64,000 bases of DNA, from NCBI GenBank assembly GCA_035452965.1, contig DAOTCE010000003.1, positions 248,001 to 312,000 of the forward strand, given 5' to 3'. The translations under genes were made by a program, and so were the position numbers. The first letter of the stretch is position 1. Each line of letters opens with the position of its first letter. This DNA is from Candidatus Paceibacterota bacterium (lineage in GTDB: Bacteria; Verrucomicrobiota; Verrucomicrobiia; Limisphaerales; UBA8199). Positions 44,942-54,372 of this stretch are shown here, one piece after another. A model generated the notes under the pieces. It saw only the letters and a program-made list of their open reading frames with translations. It was not told the DNA's origin and ran no database searches.

Positions 44942-45014
44942 GGGTTCAGAGCCAGAATTTTCTTTGTTCGTGTGCATCTCTGTTCAACTTGTGATTATTG
45001 CCGGTTGTTACGAC

Positions 45015-46349
45015 CTAGAGGCGCCAGGGTTCGCGATACGCTTCGGATCGCAGGCGGTTGGCCTGCTCGTCGCCGATAAACTCGTTCTTCACAGGGTCGT
45101 AATTGACCTTGCGGCCCAGGAACAAGGCGATGTTGGCAGCGTGACACGCAATGTGCGACTGGCAGGCGGCGTCGGCGTTGGCGCGGGTCTGGCCTCGCGA
45201 CCGGACGCAATCCAGGAAGTCGCGCACATGGAAGTTGGCAGGGTAACCGGACACCTTGGCCTTCTTGCCGATCAGCAGAGCGTCGTTGCTCGCGACCATT
45301 TCGCCGTCGTCGCCGGTCTCTACCCACCCGGTGTCGCCCTCAAAACGGACGGGGCAGGAACCGAGCTTGAGCCAGCCCTCGTTGCGCATGACGAGCTTCA
45401 CGCCGTTGGCGTAACGGGCGTGCAGCTCGGTCCCCTTCGGCTCGTATTCGACTGGGGCGGTGTGATCGGCGTCATTGGCCCATTGGCAGAGGTCCACGCA
45501 ATGCGACCCCCATTCCAGGCAGCCGCCGCCGGTCATGCCGCCCCCTTTCTCGAAGTTAAAAGCGCCCAGCAGGCTCTTGTTGAAAGGCCGCCAGGCGGCG
45601 GGCCCGAGGTACAAGTCCCAGTCCACTGTCTCCCGGTCCGGCTCCGGCTCCGGTTCCAGCCATCCGCTGGTGGCGGTGCCCAGCCCCCCCGGATGGGCAT
45701 AGAGGGTTTGCAGCCGGCCCAGCTTGCCGCGCCGGGCAAGGTCAATCGCAAAAACGAAATTGGGCAGGCTCCGTCGTTGAGTGCCCGCCTGGAAGACGCG
45801 CCCGGTCCGGCGGAACGTCTCGGCCAGCGCCAGGCTTTGCACGATATTCTTCGTGCAGGGCTTCTCGCAATAGACGTCCTTGCCGGCCTTGGCCGCCAGA
45901 ATGGAGGCCGCGGCGTGCCAGTTCGGGCCAGTGGCGACGAGCACGGCGTCAATGTCGCTCCGGCCCAGAAACTCGCGCACGTCGCGGTACATCGCGCAAT
46001 CGTGGTTGCCGTATTTCGTATCAGCCTTCTTCTTGATGGCCTCGCGGCGGTCGGCCTTCACGTCGCAGATGGCGACGAATCGCAGGTCCGGTTCCTCCAG
46101 GAAGCAGCCCAGGACGTAAGTGCCGCGGCTGCCGATGCCAATCGCCCCCAGGATGATGCGTTCGCTAGGGGCGACGCCGCCATCCCGGCCCAGCACGGCG
46201 CCGCACACCACTTGCGGCGCCGCCAGCAAGGCACCGGCCTGGACTGCGGCTCGCAGGAACCGCCGGCGATTGAGCAACCGCGGGGATTCAAGTTGATTGG
46301 AATTGGGTGTGGACATTGGGTTGGGAGCTGCAGCAGTCACAGATTTCAT
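45015..46349 (-). CDS. Tat-exported Gfo/Idh/MocA oxidoreductase
   Basis: 444 residues from ATG 46349, chosen because a purine-rich GAAAGAACGAAG precedes it; ATGs at 46391 and 46316 are in frame. The Tat signal has NRRRFLRAAVQAGALLAAPQ, followed by the Rossmann motif LGAIGIGSRG, DVYCEKPCTKN (the family's EKP motif) and GTQRRSLPNF, a sequence typical of the Verrucomicrobiota/Planctomycetes Gfo/Idh group. DPVKNEFIGDEQANRLRSEA ends the protein, as in many family members. The substrate is likely a sugar, unspecified. Confidence 0.9.
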   Translation of the reverse strand: MKSVTAAAPNPMSTPNSNQLESPRLLNRRRFLRAAVQAGALLAAPQVVCGAVLGRDGGVAPSERIILGAIGIGSRGTYVLGCFLEEPDLRFVAICDVKADRREAIKKKADTKYGNHDCAMYRDVREFLGRSDIDAVLVATGPNWHAAASILAAKAGKDVYCEKPCTKNIVQSLALAETFRRTGRVFQAGTQRRSLPNFVFAIDLARRGKLGRLQTLYAHPGGLGTATSGWLEPEPEPDRETVDWDLYLGPAAWRPFNKSLLGAFNFEKGGGMTGGGCLEWGSHCVDLCQWANDADHTAPVEYEPKGTELHARYANGVKLVMRNEGWLKLGSCPVRFEGDTGWVETGDDGEMVASNDALLIGKKAKVSGYPANFHVRDFLDCVRSRGQTRANADAACQSHIACHAANIALFLGRKVNYDPVKNEFIGDEQANRLRSEAYREPWRL

Positions 46350-46579
46350 CTTCGTTCTTTCGCGGATCAGGTCACTACGTCGGTATTTCATGCCAGAGTA
46401 GCAGTTGACGCCGGACGGCGCCAGCTTCGCTGCCGACGGAATGCTCCGACTGACGTCAGCAGCTACACCCTGTCGGCGATTAGTGCGAATTATGAAATAC
46501 CCGAACTAACAACCGTCGCAATGCCGCGATACTGACCGAAAAGACAGGCGTCTGTCCATGACACTTTTATCCGAATGTC

Positions 46580-46810
46580 TTGGTTCCTCGCGGATTTCCG
46601 GGAAGGGACAGCGGTAGTTCCAGCCCGAACCGTCAGGATGGCCGAGGTACGGGAAACACATGGGTAACCTTGCTCCCCGGCCAGAACCGAATAGACCTTC
46701 CCAACTTCTAACCCGCGCACTGTCCATTTTTGGGACAGTGATGCGGCCTACCTGCCCTCTCCAGTACCCCCTGACCCAGCCACCTTTGGCTTGGGATTAC
46801 GGTGACACTA
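46580..46810 (+). repeat. Dispersed intergenic repeat, copy 2
   Basis: Collinear with 29027-29240, as described there. In this copy GCTCCCCGGCCAGAACCG is followed by a 10-base insertion and the hairpin core CGCACTGTCCATTTTTGGGA. The palindrome at 46819 starts immediately after its right end, with no gene between. Confidence 0.8.
46718..46740. terminator. Perfect hairpin CACTGTCC / GGACAGTG
   Basis: Eight-base perfect stem with loop ATTTTTG, within the dispersed repeat. The same stem occurs with one mispair at 10062-10082. Confidence 0.5.
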
Positions 46811-46818
46811 CGGCGGTA

Positions 46819-46868
46819 CTACGGTGTGTATCCCATGGGGAGCGCTCCCCATGGGATACACACCGTAG
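46819..46868. repeat. 50-bp perfect palindrome, family copy 2
   Basis: Two perfect 25-base arms, inner 20 bases GTGTGTATCCCATGGGGAGC, outer flank CTACG. The 40-bp core is identical to that at 10126-10177 although the outer flanks differ (CTACG here, ACCCCT there). Confidence 0.9.
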
Positions 46869-47001
46869 CCCGACCGCACTGACAGGCGATCTCCCAGCCA
46901 TCCGCAGGCCAACGCCAGCGGACTGCGAAGGGTCGGTCCGTTAGGCACGCCGCCCTCTTTTCTGCGTGCATTTTCCACTACGTGGGTTACTAGTCGTTGG
47001 G

Positions 47002-49041
47002 ATGAACTTCAACGACGCCCAAGCCCGTCACGCCCGGCTCGTCGAGGAAATCCGCCGGCACGACTATGCGTATTACGTGCTGGCGCAACCGGTCGTCAGC
47101 GACCGCGAGTACGATCGGCTCTGCCACGAGTTGCTGGATTTGGAGAAGGCGTTTCCGAAGTTGGTCACGCCCGATTCTCCGACGCAGCGCGTCAGCGGCC
47201 AGCCGCTTAAAGAGTTCAAGCCGGTGCAGCATCGGCAGCCGATGCTGAGCCTGGACAACACCTACTCGCAGGAGGAAGTCCGCGAGTTCGTCAACCGCGT
47301 CCAGCGATTGCTGCCGGACCAGGAATTGGACTGGATTGTTGAGCCGAAGATTGACGGTGTGGCAATCAATCTGCGCTATGAGCAAGGCGTATTCACTTGC
47401 GGCGCGACGCGTGGCGATGGCACGACCGGCGATGACATAACTGCCAACCTCAAGACGATTCGCAGCATCCCCACCCGGATTCAATGCCCGCCCGGCGCCG
47501 CGCCCGGGCTTCTGGAAGTGCGAGGTGAAGTCTATCTTACCAAGGCAGGCTTCGAGAAGCTCAACGCGGAACGCAGAGCGGCCGACGAGGAGGAGTTTGC
47601 CAACCCACGGAATGCTGCCGCTGGTTCACTCAAGCAACTGGACCCGCGCATTGTTGCCAAACGACCGCTCGACATCGTTCTTTACGGCCTCGGCCAGGTT
47701 GAAGGCGCTCCCCAACAACCGGCGCGGCACGATCAGATGCTGGCCTGGCTCAAGTCGCTTGGTTTCAAAACGCCGGAGAAGACCTGGCATTGCCGCTCGG
47801 CGGACGACCTGCTCGCTGCGATCGAGGAACTCGACCGGATTCGGCGCGCCTTCCCCTACGAGACTGACGGAGCCGTCATCAAGCTGAACTCGTTTGCCCA
47901 GCGCAAGCAGGCCGGCTTTACCTCGAAAGCGCCCCGTTGGTCCATTGCGTATAAGTACGCTGCCGAGCAAGCCGATACGCGGCTCAAGGGCATCACCATT
48001 CAGGTCGGCCGCACGGGCGCGCTGACACCGGTGGCGGAGCTCGACCCGGTGTTCCTGGCCGGCAGCACGATCAGCCGCGCCACGCTGCACAACGAAGACT
48101 ACATCCGCGAGAAGGACATCCGCATTGGCGACATGGTGACGATCGAGAAGGCAGGCGAGGTCATTCCCGCGGTGGTGGATGTGGTGTTGGCGAGGCGATC
48201 TGGAAAGGAGGTTGGCTTTCGCTTTCCCAAGACCTGCCCCGAGTGCGGGTCCAGGGTTTCGCGTGCGCCCGGCATCGTCGAGAACGACGCAGGGGTCGTC
48301 TGGCGCTGTCTGAATCCCGATTGCCCCGCACAGGTGCGAGGTCGCATCGAGCACTGGTGTGCGCGCGGTGCAATGGACATCGAAGGCGGCGGGGAAGTCC
48401 TCGTCCGTCAACTCGTCCAAACCGGTCTCGTGCGCGATGCGGCAGACCTTTACTTGCTAAAGCTCGCCGAGGTCGCAGGCCTGGAGCGCATGGGTGAGAA
48501 ATCGGCCCGCAACTTCCTCGACGGAATTGCGGCCAGCAAGCAGCGCGACCTGTGGCGGCTGTTATTTGGCCTGGGCATCCTGCATGTCGGGGCGGGCGTG
48601 GCCAAGGCTTTGGGCCGCGGTTTTGCCTCGCTCGATGATGTGCTCGCCGCCGGCGTGGAGCAATTGACCGAGTGCGAGGACGTGGGTGAAGTCATCGCAC
48701 AGAGCGTGGTGCAGTGGCACGGTGAGGCGCGAAACCGGCAGCTCATCGAGCGCCTCCGCAAAGCGGGGTTGAACTTCAACTCCCAGCTTTACCAACCGAA
48801 AGCCAAGGCAGGGCCCTTATCTGGCAAAACGTTTGTCCTCACCGGCACCCTGCCCAATCTGAAACGCGAGGAAGCCGCCGCGATGATCGAGGCCGCCGGC
48901 GGCAAAGTCAGCGGCAGCGTCAGCAAGAAGACCGACTATGTTGTCGCCGGGACGGAAGCCGGCTCCAAGCTCGACAAGGCCCGGAAGCTTGGGATAACGG
49001 TCATTGATGAAGCCGAATTCCGGCACCTTTGCGGTGACTGA
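47002..49041 (+). CDS. ligA: NAD-dependent DNA ligase
   Basis: 679 residues from ATG 47002; an upstream in-frame ATG at 46966 adds residues with no LigA similarity. The N-terminal Ia domain (YYVLAQPVVSDREYDRLCHE), adenylation active site EPKIDG (K116), OB fold, four-cysteine zinc finger (CPECGSR and CLNPDCPAQ), helix-hairpin-helix repeats and C-terminal BRCT domain (GPLSGKTFVLTGTLPNL) are all in the usual order and length. Essential for replication and repair. Confidence 0.97.
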   Translation: MNFNDAQARHARLVEEIRRHDYAYYVLAQPVVSDREYDRLCHELLDLEKAFPKLVTPDSPTQRVSGQPLKEFKPVQHRQPMLSLDNTYSQEEVREFVNRVQRLLPDQELDWIVEPKIDGVAINLRYEQGVFTCGATRGDGTTGDDITANLKTIRSIPTRIQCPPGAAPGLLEVRGEVYLTKAGFEKLNAERRAADEEEFANPRNAAAGSLKQLDPRIVAKRPLDIVLYGLGQVEGAPQQPARHDQMLAWLKSLGFKTPEKTWHCRSADDLLAAIEELDRIRRAFPYETDGAVIKLNSFAQRKQAGFTSKAPRWSIAYKYAAEQADTRLKGITIQVGRTGALTPVAELDPVFLAGSTISRATLHNEDYIREKDIRIGDMVTIEKAGEVIPAVVDVVLARRSGKEVGFRFPKTCPECGSRVSRAPGIVENDAGVVWRCLNPDCPAQVRGRIEHWCARGAMDIEGGGEVLVRQLVQTGLVRDAADLYLLKLAEVAGLERMGEKSARNFLDGIAASKQRDLWRLLFGLGILHVGAGVAKALGRGFASLDDVLAAGVEQLTECEDVGEVIAQSVVQWHGEARNRQLIERLRKAGLNFNSQLYQPKAKAGPLSGKTFVLTGTLPNLKREEAAAMIEAAGGKVSGSVSKKTDYVVAGTEAGSKLDKARKLGITVIDEAEFRHLCGD

Positions 49042-49101
49042 CGCCAGCCTGGAATAGATCTGTGCAGGGCGGGGAAACTGAAGAACGGTGTGAGCAGGCA
49101 G

Positions 49102-50013
49102 CTAGAGGTTTCGGATGCCTGACTCTTTCTTCCAGAATTCAGTTTCGCTGCCGGTCGCAGCCCGGAGTTTTTCGAGCAGGGTTTCCGCCGCAGCGGCGAT
49201 CCAGGGCTGCGGGTCGTGGCATTGAGCTTCCAAACGAGGGATCGCGCGTTGCGCGGCGTCCGTGCGAATCCAGCGGGGGTCAATCAGCTCCAGTGCGGCG
49301 GCGGCGGCATGGCGGACCGCCGGTTCCTCGTCTGTCAGCGCGAGCACCAGGGGTTCGAGGGCTGCGGGGTTGCGAATATCGCCCAGGGCCAGCGCCGCAG
49401 CCCGGCGCACATCGCTGTCCGGGTCGTGCAGGTGCGGAAGTAACACCTGCGCCACCGCAGGGTCGCAAATGCGCCCCAGGTATTGGATCGCCGTCACTCG
49501 CACTTCGAAATCCTCATCCGCCAGCAGGGCTAAAAAGTAGGGCATGTGTGCTGGATCAGCATGTTGCTCAAGGACCTGAGCCGCCGCCAGGCGCACGCGC
49601 GCGTCTTGATCGCCCAGGCTATCCAGCAAAGTCGCCGTCACCTGCGGGCTTGGTTCCTCACCCAGTGCGGCGATCGCCGCCAACCGCACGGTCGCCTCGT
49701 TATCCCGCACGCTATTGAGCAGGGGTTTTACCCGCCGGGGGTCCTGGACTTCTCTCAAGGTGGCGGCGGCGGTGGCTCGCACCTCGCTGCTCACATCCGT
49801 CAACGCCGCCATTCGGGCGACGACGGAGAATTCCTCGTTGATGGTGCCCAGGGCCTTGGCCGCAGCGCACCGCACTTGGGGGTCCGGGTCGCTCAGGCTG
49901 CCGAGCAGGAGCTTCAGGCCGGACAATTTGCCGGCAGCAGTCAAATTCTCAATCGCCTTGCGGCGCGTTTGCGGGCTGCGGGCACGCAAACGAATACTAT
50001 CCAGCCAGACCAT
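49102..50013 (-). CDS. HEAT/PBS-lyase-type repeat protein
   Basis: 303 residues with no signal peptide. Eight or so helical repeats of about 31 residues (DPDPQVRCAAAKALGTI, DQDARVRLAAAQVLEQ, DPDSDVRRAAALALGDI, DEEPAVRHAAAAALELI). A cytoplasmic interaction scaffold of unknown partner, convergent with ligA (60-base gap between stops). Confidence 0.88.
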   Translation of the reverse strand: MVWLDSIRLRARSPQTRRKAIENLTAAGKLSGLKLLLGSLSDPDPQVRCAAAKALGTINEEFSVVARMAALTDVSSEVRATAAATLREVQDPRRVKPLLNSVRDNEATVRLAAIAALGEEPSPQVTATLLDSLGDQDARVRLAAAQVLEQHADPAHMPYFLALLADEDFEVRVTAIQYLGRICDPAVAQVLLPHLHDPDSDVRRAAALALGDIRNPAALEPLVLALTDEEPAVRHAAAAALELIDPRWIRTDAAQRAIPRLEAQCHDPQPWIAAAAETLLEKLRAATGSETEFWKKESGIRNL

Positions 50014-50259
50014 AAGTTATCAGACAAAACAGGACAGCCGTGTCTTCCCGCGATACACCCTGAACTGCCCTAAACGGCTTGCGCTTTCGATGCCGCGTGT
50101 CGCATCCGCAAGTGGATGGTCATTGCAGCCTGTCTCGTGCCAGCGCGCCAGCCAGGTTCTGGCTTCGGACCGAACTTGGCCCCCAGTAAAGCCAGTGCCG
50201 GCCACCGCGGGGTTGGGGTGGCGGGGAAGACAGAAGGCGGGGTTTGGAATGCAGGATGC

Positions 50260-50275
50260 GCGGCTTGAAAGCCGC
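50260..50275 (-). terminator. Hairpin after the GH57 gene
   Basis: GCGGCT, loop TGAA, AGCCGC: a perfect 6-bp stem just past the GH57 stop, in the 273-bp gap 50014-50286, which holds no gene that I can see. Confidence 0.35.
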
Positions 50276-50286
50276 TGGCCGCAGGT

Positions 50287-51861
50287 TCAGGCCCAGTAGT
50301 GGTAATTGACCTCGGGGAAGAGGTTGTCGCGCCACTCGACCTCTCTGAGCCAATCCTGGTCAAGTTCCCCGGCGGTAAGCTGCTCGTAAAGGCGGCTGAA
50401 GCGCAACAGGTGCTCCTTCACGCGCCTGGTGGCGTAACCCGGGCTGGTTCCCGTCCACAGGATGAACGGCCAATCGCTAGCCTGGGCAAGGAGCAGTTCG
50501 CGCGCTGCCTGCTTGAGCATGCGTTCCTGCAAGGCGTCGGGCTGGGGGAAACGGCGGGCCAGTTCAGTCATGCGTTCCTGGGCGACGCGCAGGTGGGGAT
50601 AAATCCACTCGTTCTTCTCGTTGAGCCAGACGCGCCAATAGCCCCCCTCGCCCCAGCTCGAAGCGGCGGGGGTAGCGACCTGGTGGGTGGCGTGCTGGCG
50701 CAGGTAATCCCCCGGCGTGGTCAGCTCCAACACCTTCTGGTCGCAGCAGGCCTTGCGCACCAGGAAATCGAGGAACTCCGGGCCCTCATACCACCAGTGG
50801 CCAAATAATTCGGCATCGTAGGGCGCGACCACGATGGGGGGGCGGTCCAGGATCTCGGCCAGGCGATGGAATTGCACCAGCCGCGCGTCCAGGAAGTGAC
50901 CCGCATGTTCGTCGGCAGCGCGCAGGGCTGCCGGGCGGTCATAGACCTCTTTCCCGGGAGTACGGCCGGTAATACGAAAGTACTTCAGGCCGGTAAAGCC
51001 GCGTTGACCGGGTGCGGGCAAATGCGCGTTGAGGTAATCCAGGTCGAGGTCGAAACCGACATCGCGGTAGAAGTCGCGGTAGCGCGGGTCGCCGGGGTAG
51101 CCGGCGTGGCGGCTCCAGACCTGGCGGGCGGTATCGGCATCGCGCCCGAATGCGGCGATGCCGTTCGGGGTGAAGACGGGGGCGAACGTCGCGTACTGCG
51201 GCTTGGGCCGCGCGTGCAGAATGCCATGTGTCTCGGTTACAAACCAGCGGAGGTTCGCTTCCTGGAGGACGTCGTCCAGGCTCTCAACGTAGGCGCATTC
51301 GGGCAGCCAGATACCGCGCGGGTCGCAGCCGAAACAATCGCGGTAATGGTCGCGCGCGACCAACACCTGGGCGCGCATGGAGGGCGGATGATCGGCCAGC
51401 AGCGGCAGGAGCGCGTGCGTGGCGGCGCAGGTGATGATTTCCAGGATGCCTTGTTCCTGGAACTGCCGGAAGGCGCCAACCAAGTCGCGGCCGCAAGCGG
51501 CGTATGCGCCCCGCAGGGCCGCAAGTCTCCCGTGGTAGAACAGGGCGAGTTCGTGCAGCGGCTTTTCCCAGCGGGTGCGCTGGATTTCTTTATCGGCCAG
51601 GTCCAGCAGATCTTTAAGGTGGCGTTCGTAGCGGTCTTGCAGCAGTGGGTCCCGCAGCATGGAACAGAGCGTGGGACTCAAGGTGAGCGTGAGGCGGGGC
51701 TGGAGGCCATCCCGCTGCCAGCCTTGCAGGAGTTGGAGCAGCGGCAGATAGGTCTCGGTGATGGCCTCGAACAGCCAGGTTTCCTCCAGGAACCTCTCGT
51801 GTTCTGGATGGCGAACGAACGGCAGATGCGCATGCAGGATGAGACTGAGGTAACCGGGCAT
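50287..51861 (-). CDS. GH57 glycoside hydrolase (1,4-alpha-glucan branching enzyme-like)
   Basis: 524 residues. LSLILHAHLPFVRHPEHERF at the N-terminus, catalytic nucleophile in IWLPECAY (E188) and acid in APYDAELFGHWWYEG (D349). The C-terminal DUF1957-type domain (SSWGEGGYWRVWLNEKNEWI, ASDWPFILWTGTSPGYATRR) is that of GH57 branching enzymes. It would act on glycogen-like alpha-glucan in the cytoplasm. The DUF4912 gene lies directly upstream on the same strand, an association common in these families. Confidence 0.92.
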   Translation of the reverse strand: MPGYLSLILHAHLPFVRHPEHERFLEETWLFEAITETYLPLLQLLQGWQRDGLQPRLTLTLSPTLCSMLRDPLLQDRYERHLKDLLDLADKEIQRTRWEKPLHELALFYHGRLAALRGAYAACGRDLVGAFRQFQEQGILEIITCAATHALLPLLADHPPSMRAQVLVARDHYRDCFGCDPRGIWLPECAYVESLDDVLQEANLRWFVTETHGILHARPKPQYATFAPVFTPNGIAAFGRDADTARQVWSRHAGYPGDPRYRDFYRDVGFDLDLDYLNAHLPAPGQRGFTGLKYFRITGRTPGKEVYDRPAALRAADEHAGHFLDARLVQFHRLAEILDRPPIVVAPYDAELFGHWWYEGPEFLDFLVRKACCDQKVLELTTPGDYLRQHATHQVATPAASSWGEGGYWRVWLNEKNEWIYPHLRVAQERMTELARRFPQPDALQERMLKQAARELLLAQASDWPFILWTGTSPGYATRRVKEHLLRFSRLYEQLTAGELDQDWLREVEWRDNLFPEVNYHYWA

Positions 51862-51949
51862 TGGACAGGCTGCAGGTTAGAGGCTGGAGACTAAAGGCTA
51901 AAGTCGGACGCGGGACAAGAGTGCCGCTGGGCGCTCCGGCTTGGACGGT

Positions 51950-53305
51950 TCATGGTTTCCGGGCGGGCGGGGGATCGAGCGACGGGTCTTGCGGCGCGGC
52001 ACCACTTTCACCCCGGTAATTGGTGCGGCGGCTGACATGCAGCTCCGCCTGGCGCAGCTCGCCCCGGGCCGACATGGCGGACACGGTGACGGAATGCTCG
52101 CCATCGGGCAATGCAAACCGGCAACTGAAGCTGCCATCAGGCCGGAGCGAAACAGGGCGGCCGCCGATCGTCACGGTCGCGTCCGGTTCTGTAGCACCGT
52201 ATACGACAAGGTCGGCATTGACGTTAAACCAGAACCCTGCCAGCGGCTGCTCCGCCCCGCCCCAGGGGCTGGACGGGCTCTCTGCCTTCCCTTCCAAAGG
52301 ACCGGCCTGCGCCGCGGAGACCTCCTGCCCAGCCTGGGCCGAACTCATTGCATCGTGCTGTCCAGCGTTCAGGGCAACCAGTTCGGCCAGGGCGCGCTCA
52401 CGCGCCGCCGCGCGCGGGGGCGGATCGGGAATGACGGTTTGGTGGGCCAACGCCGCGAGCCGGGTCAGCCGCACATGGGCGGGGATCGTGGCAAACCGGA
52501 CCGTTTGGTCTGCCGAAACGGAGCCCGGCAGCGTGGCGGCCGGAGTTGAAGTGGCAACCACGACCCATTGGTGTTCAGGCCGGTAATAACCGAGTTGCGC
52601 CACGTAACTCGATGCCGGGTGTGGCACGTGAATGAACCAATGCCGCGACTCCGGGTGGACGTGAACTTCGGTGAAAGGCTGCTCTGTGAGAGGGCCGGAG
52701 TATACCCGCACTACAAGATGACGATCCGTGGACAGAGCGTTGTAGCGCCGTTGCTGCTGCGGCGTAAGGTCCCATTGCGCGTAAAGCCCGTGGGGATCCA
52801 ACGGGGCCAGCAGCAGCTTCCCGGTCCCGTAACTAATGGGTAATGTTGCCGCAGGTTGCTCGGTCTCCCCGGCAAGAGTCGTTGGGCCCAGTGCGTATTT
52901 TTGGCCTGGACCGGTCTGGGGTGCCGTCGCGGTTTCGTCCTCCTCGAGAAGGATATCAGGAATTCTCAGGCCGGTTTCAACCTGCCTGGCCACGGGAACC
53001 GCGGACTCGAGCTCCTGTGCCGCGAAGTCCGCTAATCCCAATTGTTCGATCTCGGCCGGGATGGGAGATGGCTTCGTCCGGGGTTTTCGCGCGATCCGCT
53101 CGCGTATCCTCTTTGTTTGAGCTGCCGTCCGGGTTCTCTTCCGTGCGGCGGTTACGGGCTTCACCGAACGCTTGCCTGTGGTCCGTTTGGCTTTGGTGGA
53201 GTGGGGCTTCCGGCGAGGGGACCTGGACGTCTTCCGAGTTGGGCGGGGAATGGCCCGCCTTGCCGGCTTTACGGCTATCGCGGAGCGCGCTTTCTTTGTC
53301 TTCAT
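51950..53305 (-). CDS. DUF4912 protein with basic N-terminal tail
   Basis: 451 residues from ATG 53305; the frame stays open to 53461 but that part overlaps the divergent promoter region. The first 130 residues are Lys/Arg/Pro/Thr-rich (PTRKTSRSPRRKPHSTKAKR, KRTRTAAQTKRIRERIARKP), like histone-tail-type DNA-binding extensions. The DUF4912 domain follows (KLLLAPLDPHGLYAQWDLTP, RVYSGPLTEQPFTEVHV), then a linker and a C-terminal beta domain (NADLVVYGATEPDATVTIGG, SFSCRFALPDGEHSVTVSAM). DUF4912 genes are often next to GH57 branching enzymes, as here. Function unproven. Confidence 0.82.
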   Translation of the reverse strand: MKTKKARSAIAVKPARRAIPRPTRKTSRSPRRKPHSTKAKRTTGKRSVKPVTAARKRTRTAAQTKRIRERIARKPRTKPSPIPAEIEQLGLADFAAQELESAVPVARQVETGLRIPDILLEEDETATAPQTGPGQKYALGPTTLAGETEQPAATLPISYGTGKLLLAPLDPHGLYAQWDLTPQQQRRYNALSTDRHLVVRVYSGPLTEQPFTEVHVHPESRHWFIHVPHPASSYVAQLGYYRPEHQWVVVATSTPAATLPGSVSADQTVRFATIPAHVRLTRLAALAHQTVIPDPPPRAAARERALAELVALNAGQHDAMSSAQAGQEVSAAQAGPLEGKAESPSSPWGGAEQPLAGFWFNVNADLVVYGATEPDATVTIGGRPVSLRPDGSFSCRFALPDGEHSVTVSAMSARGELRQAELHVSRRTNYRGESGAAPQDPSLDPPPARKP

Positions 53306-53472
53306 TCCAGGCGGCGCCCCCTTCGGCGGGCGTCGAATTCGTTCTGACGCGTCTAGACTACCGAGCCTGTCCTGGCGGTGCAATTGCAATTGTTGCCGGC
53401 CGCGATTGCTTGCTTTTGCCCGGGAAACCTGTGAATACTTCCTCTGGAATAAGCCGTCCAAAGCAAGAACCT

Positions 53473-54306
53473 ATGAAGAAAATCCTCGGTATCCTTGGCG
53501 TAATCGTGGTGGTCGCCCTGGTCGCATTCCTGGCTGTCACCAGACATTTGGCGCTGCAGCGGGCAGCCAAACTTGACCGTGCGTTGATGGAGGCAGAGGC
53601 GCGCGTCATCCAGTTGGAGTCCGATCTTGAGGCCGCCAAACAGCGGCCAGCCGAACTGGCGCAGGCACGTCCGGCGTCGGCGGCGGGCACAACCGCCGCG
53701 TCACCGGCCGCCGGTCCCCTGGCACGCTACGCAGCCTTTTCGCGGGCCGGCGTGACAAACCTGGTTCGCATCGAGGGCACTTCTACCATTCATGAGTGGC
53801 AGGTGGAAGGGCACCTGATCGGCGGCAGTGCCGAGCTTCCGCAAGGTTTTCCCGCGCCAGCCACTGGTCCGGTGGAGGTCAAGGTTAGCGCCTTCATTCC
53901 TGTGCGTTCGCTCAAGAGCGTGGAGAAGGATGGCCGGTTATACAGCGATCCGATGGATGAAATCATGTATGGCAAGTTGCTCGAGCCGACCAATAAGCGG
54001 ATCACTTACACCCTGACCACACTGACACCCAAGCCGCAGCCGGGCGGGGTAACTGCGTCTTTCCTGTATGAAGCCACCGGCAACCTCTGCGTGGCGGGCG
54101 TGACGAATGTCATCACCATGCCAGTCACCGTAACACCCGATCCCGCCGGCACGATTCAGTTCGCGGGATCGGTGAAGACGAAGATGACCGACTTCAAGAT
54201 TGAACCGCCGTCGCCCAGCCTGGGCGGGGTGGCCATCAAGACGGGCGACGAGGTAACGCTTAAGTTCGTCTGGTGGGTGAACCGCATTAAGACAGCGGGA
54301 ACTTAA
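53473..54306 (+). CDS. Membrane-anchored YceI-like protein
   Basis: 277 residues from ATG 53473; an upstream open frame exists but runs opposite the DUF4912 gene. N-terminal signal anchor (ILGILGVIVVVALVAFLAVT), short coiled coil (EAEARVIQLESDLEAAK), then a YceI-type lipocalin-like domain (RIEGTSTIHEWQVEGHLIGG, VKVSAFIPVRSLKS, DFKIEPPSPSLGGVAIKTGD). YceI proteins bind polyisoprenoids or amphiphiles in the periplasm. Divergent from the DUF4912 gene: the 167-bp gap contains CAATTGCAATTG, an operator-like dyad. Confidence 0.88.
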   Translation: MKKILGILGVIVVVALVAFLAVTRHLALQRAAKLDRALMEAEARVIQLESDLEAAKQRPAELAQARPASAAGTTAASPAAGPLARYAAFSRAGVTNLVRIEGTSTIHEWQVEGHLIGGSAELPQGFPAPATGPVEVKVSAFIPVRSLKSVEKDGRLYSDPMDEIMYGKLLEPTNKRITYTLTTLTPKPQPGGVTASFLYEATGNLCVAGVTNVITMPVTVTPDPAGTIQFAGSVKTKMTDFKIEPPSPSLGGVAIKTGDEVTLKFVWWVNRIKTAGT

Positions 54307-54372
54307 GGGTAGCGGCCGCATGCCGGGCTGACCTTTGTGCGGCGGTCCCGGCCAGACCGCCCTGCCAATCAT

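Larger units (their letters stand above)
46350..47001. other. 652-bp intergenic region, repeat-rich, no convincing gene
   Basis: Between a minus-strand Gfo/Idh gene and plus-strand ligA. Contains the second dispersed intergenic repeat (46580-46810), a CACTGTCC hairpin inside it and a 50-bp perfect palindrome (46819-46868). Open frames on either strand are short and lack family similarity. Nothing recognisable lies at 46870-47001 beyond the ligA start region. Confidence 0.6.

Noticed and set aside
46490..46727. Two minus-strand open frames near the dispersed repeat
   Set aside because: Overlapping frames in a repeat with no recognisable domain and no start signal; better explained as intergenic.
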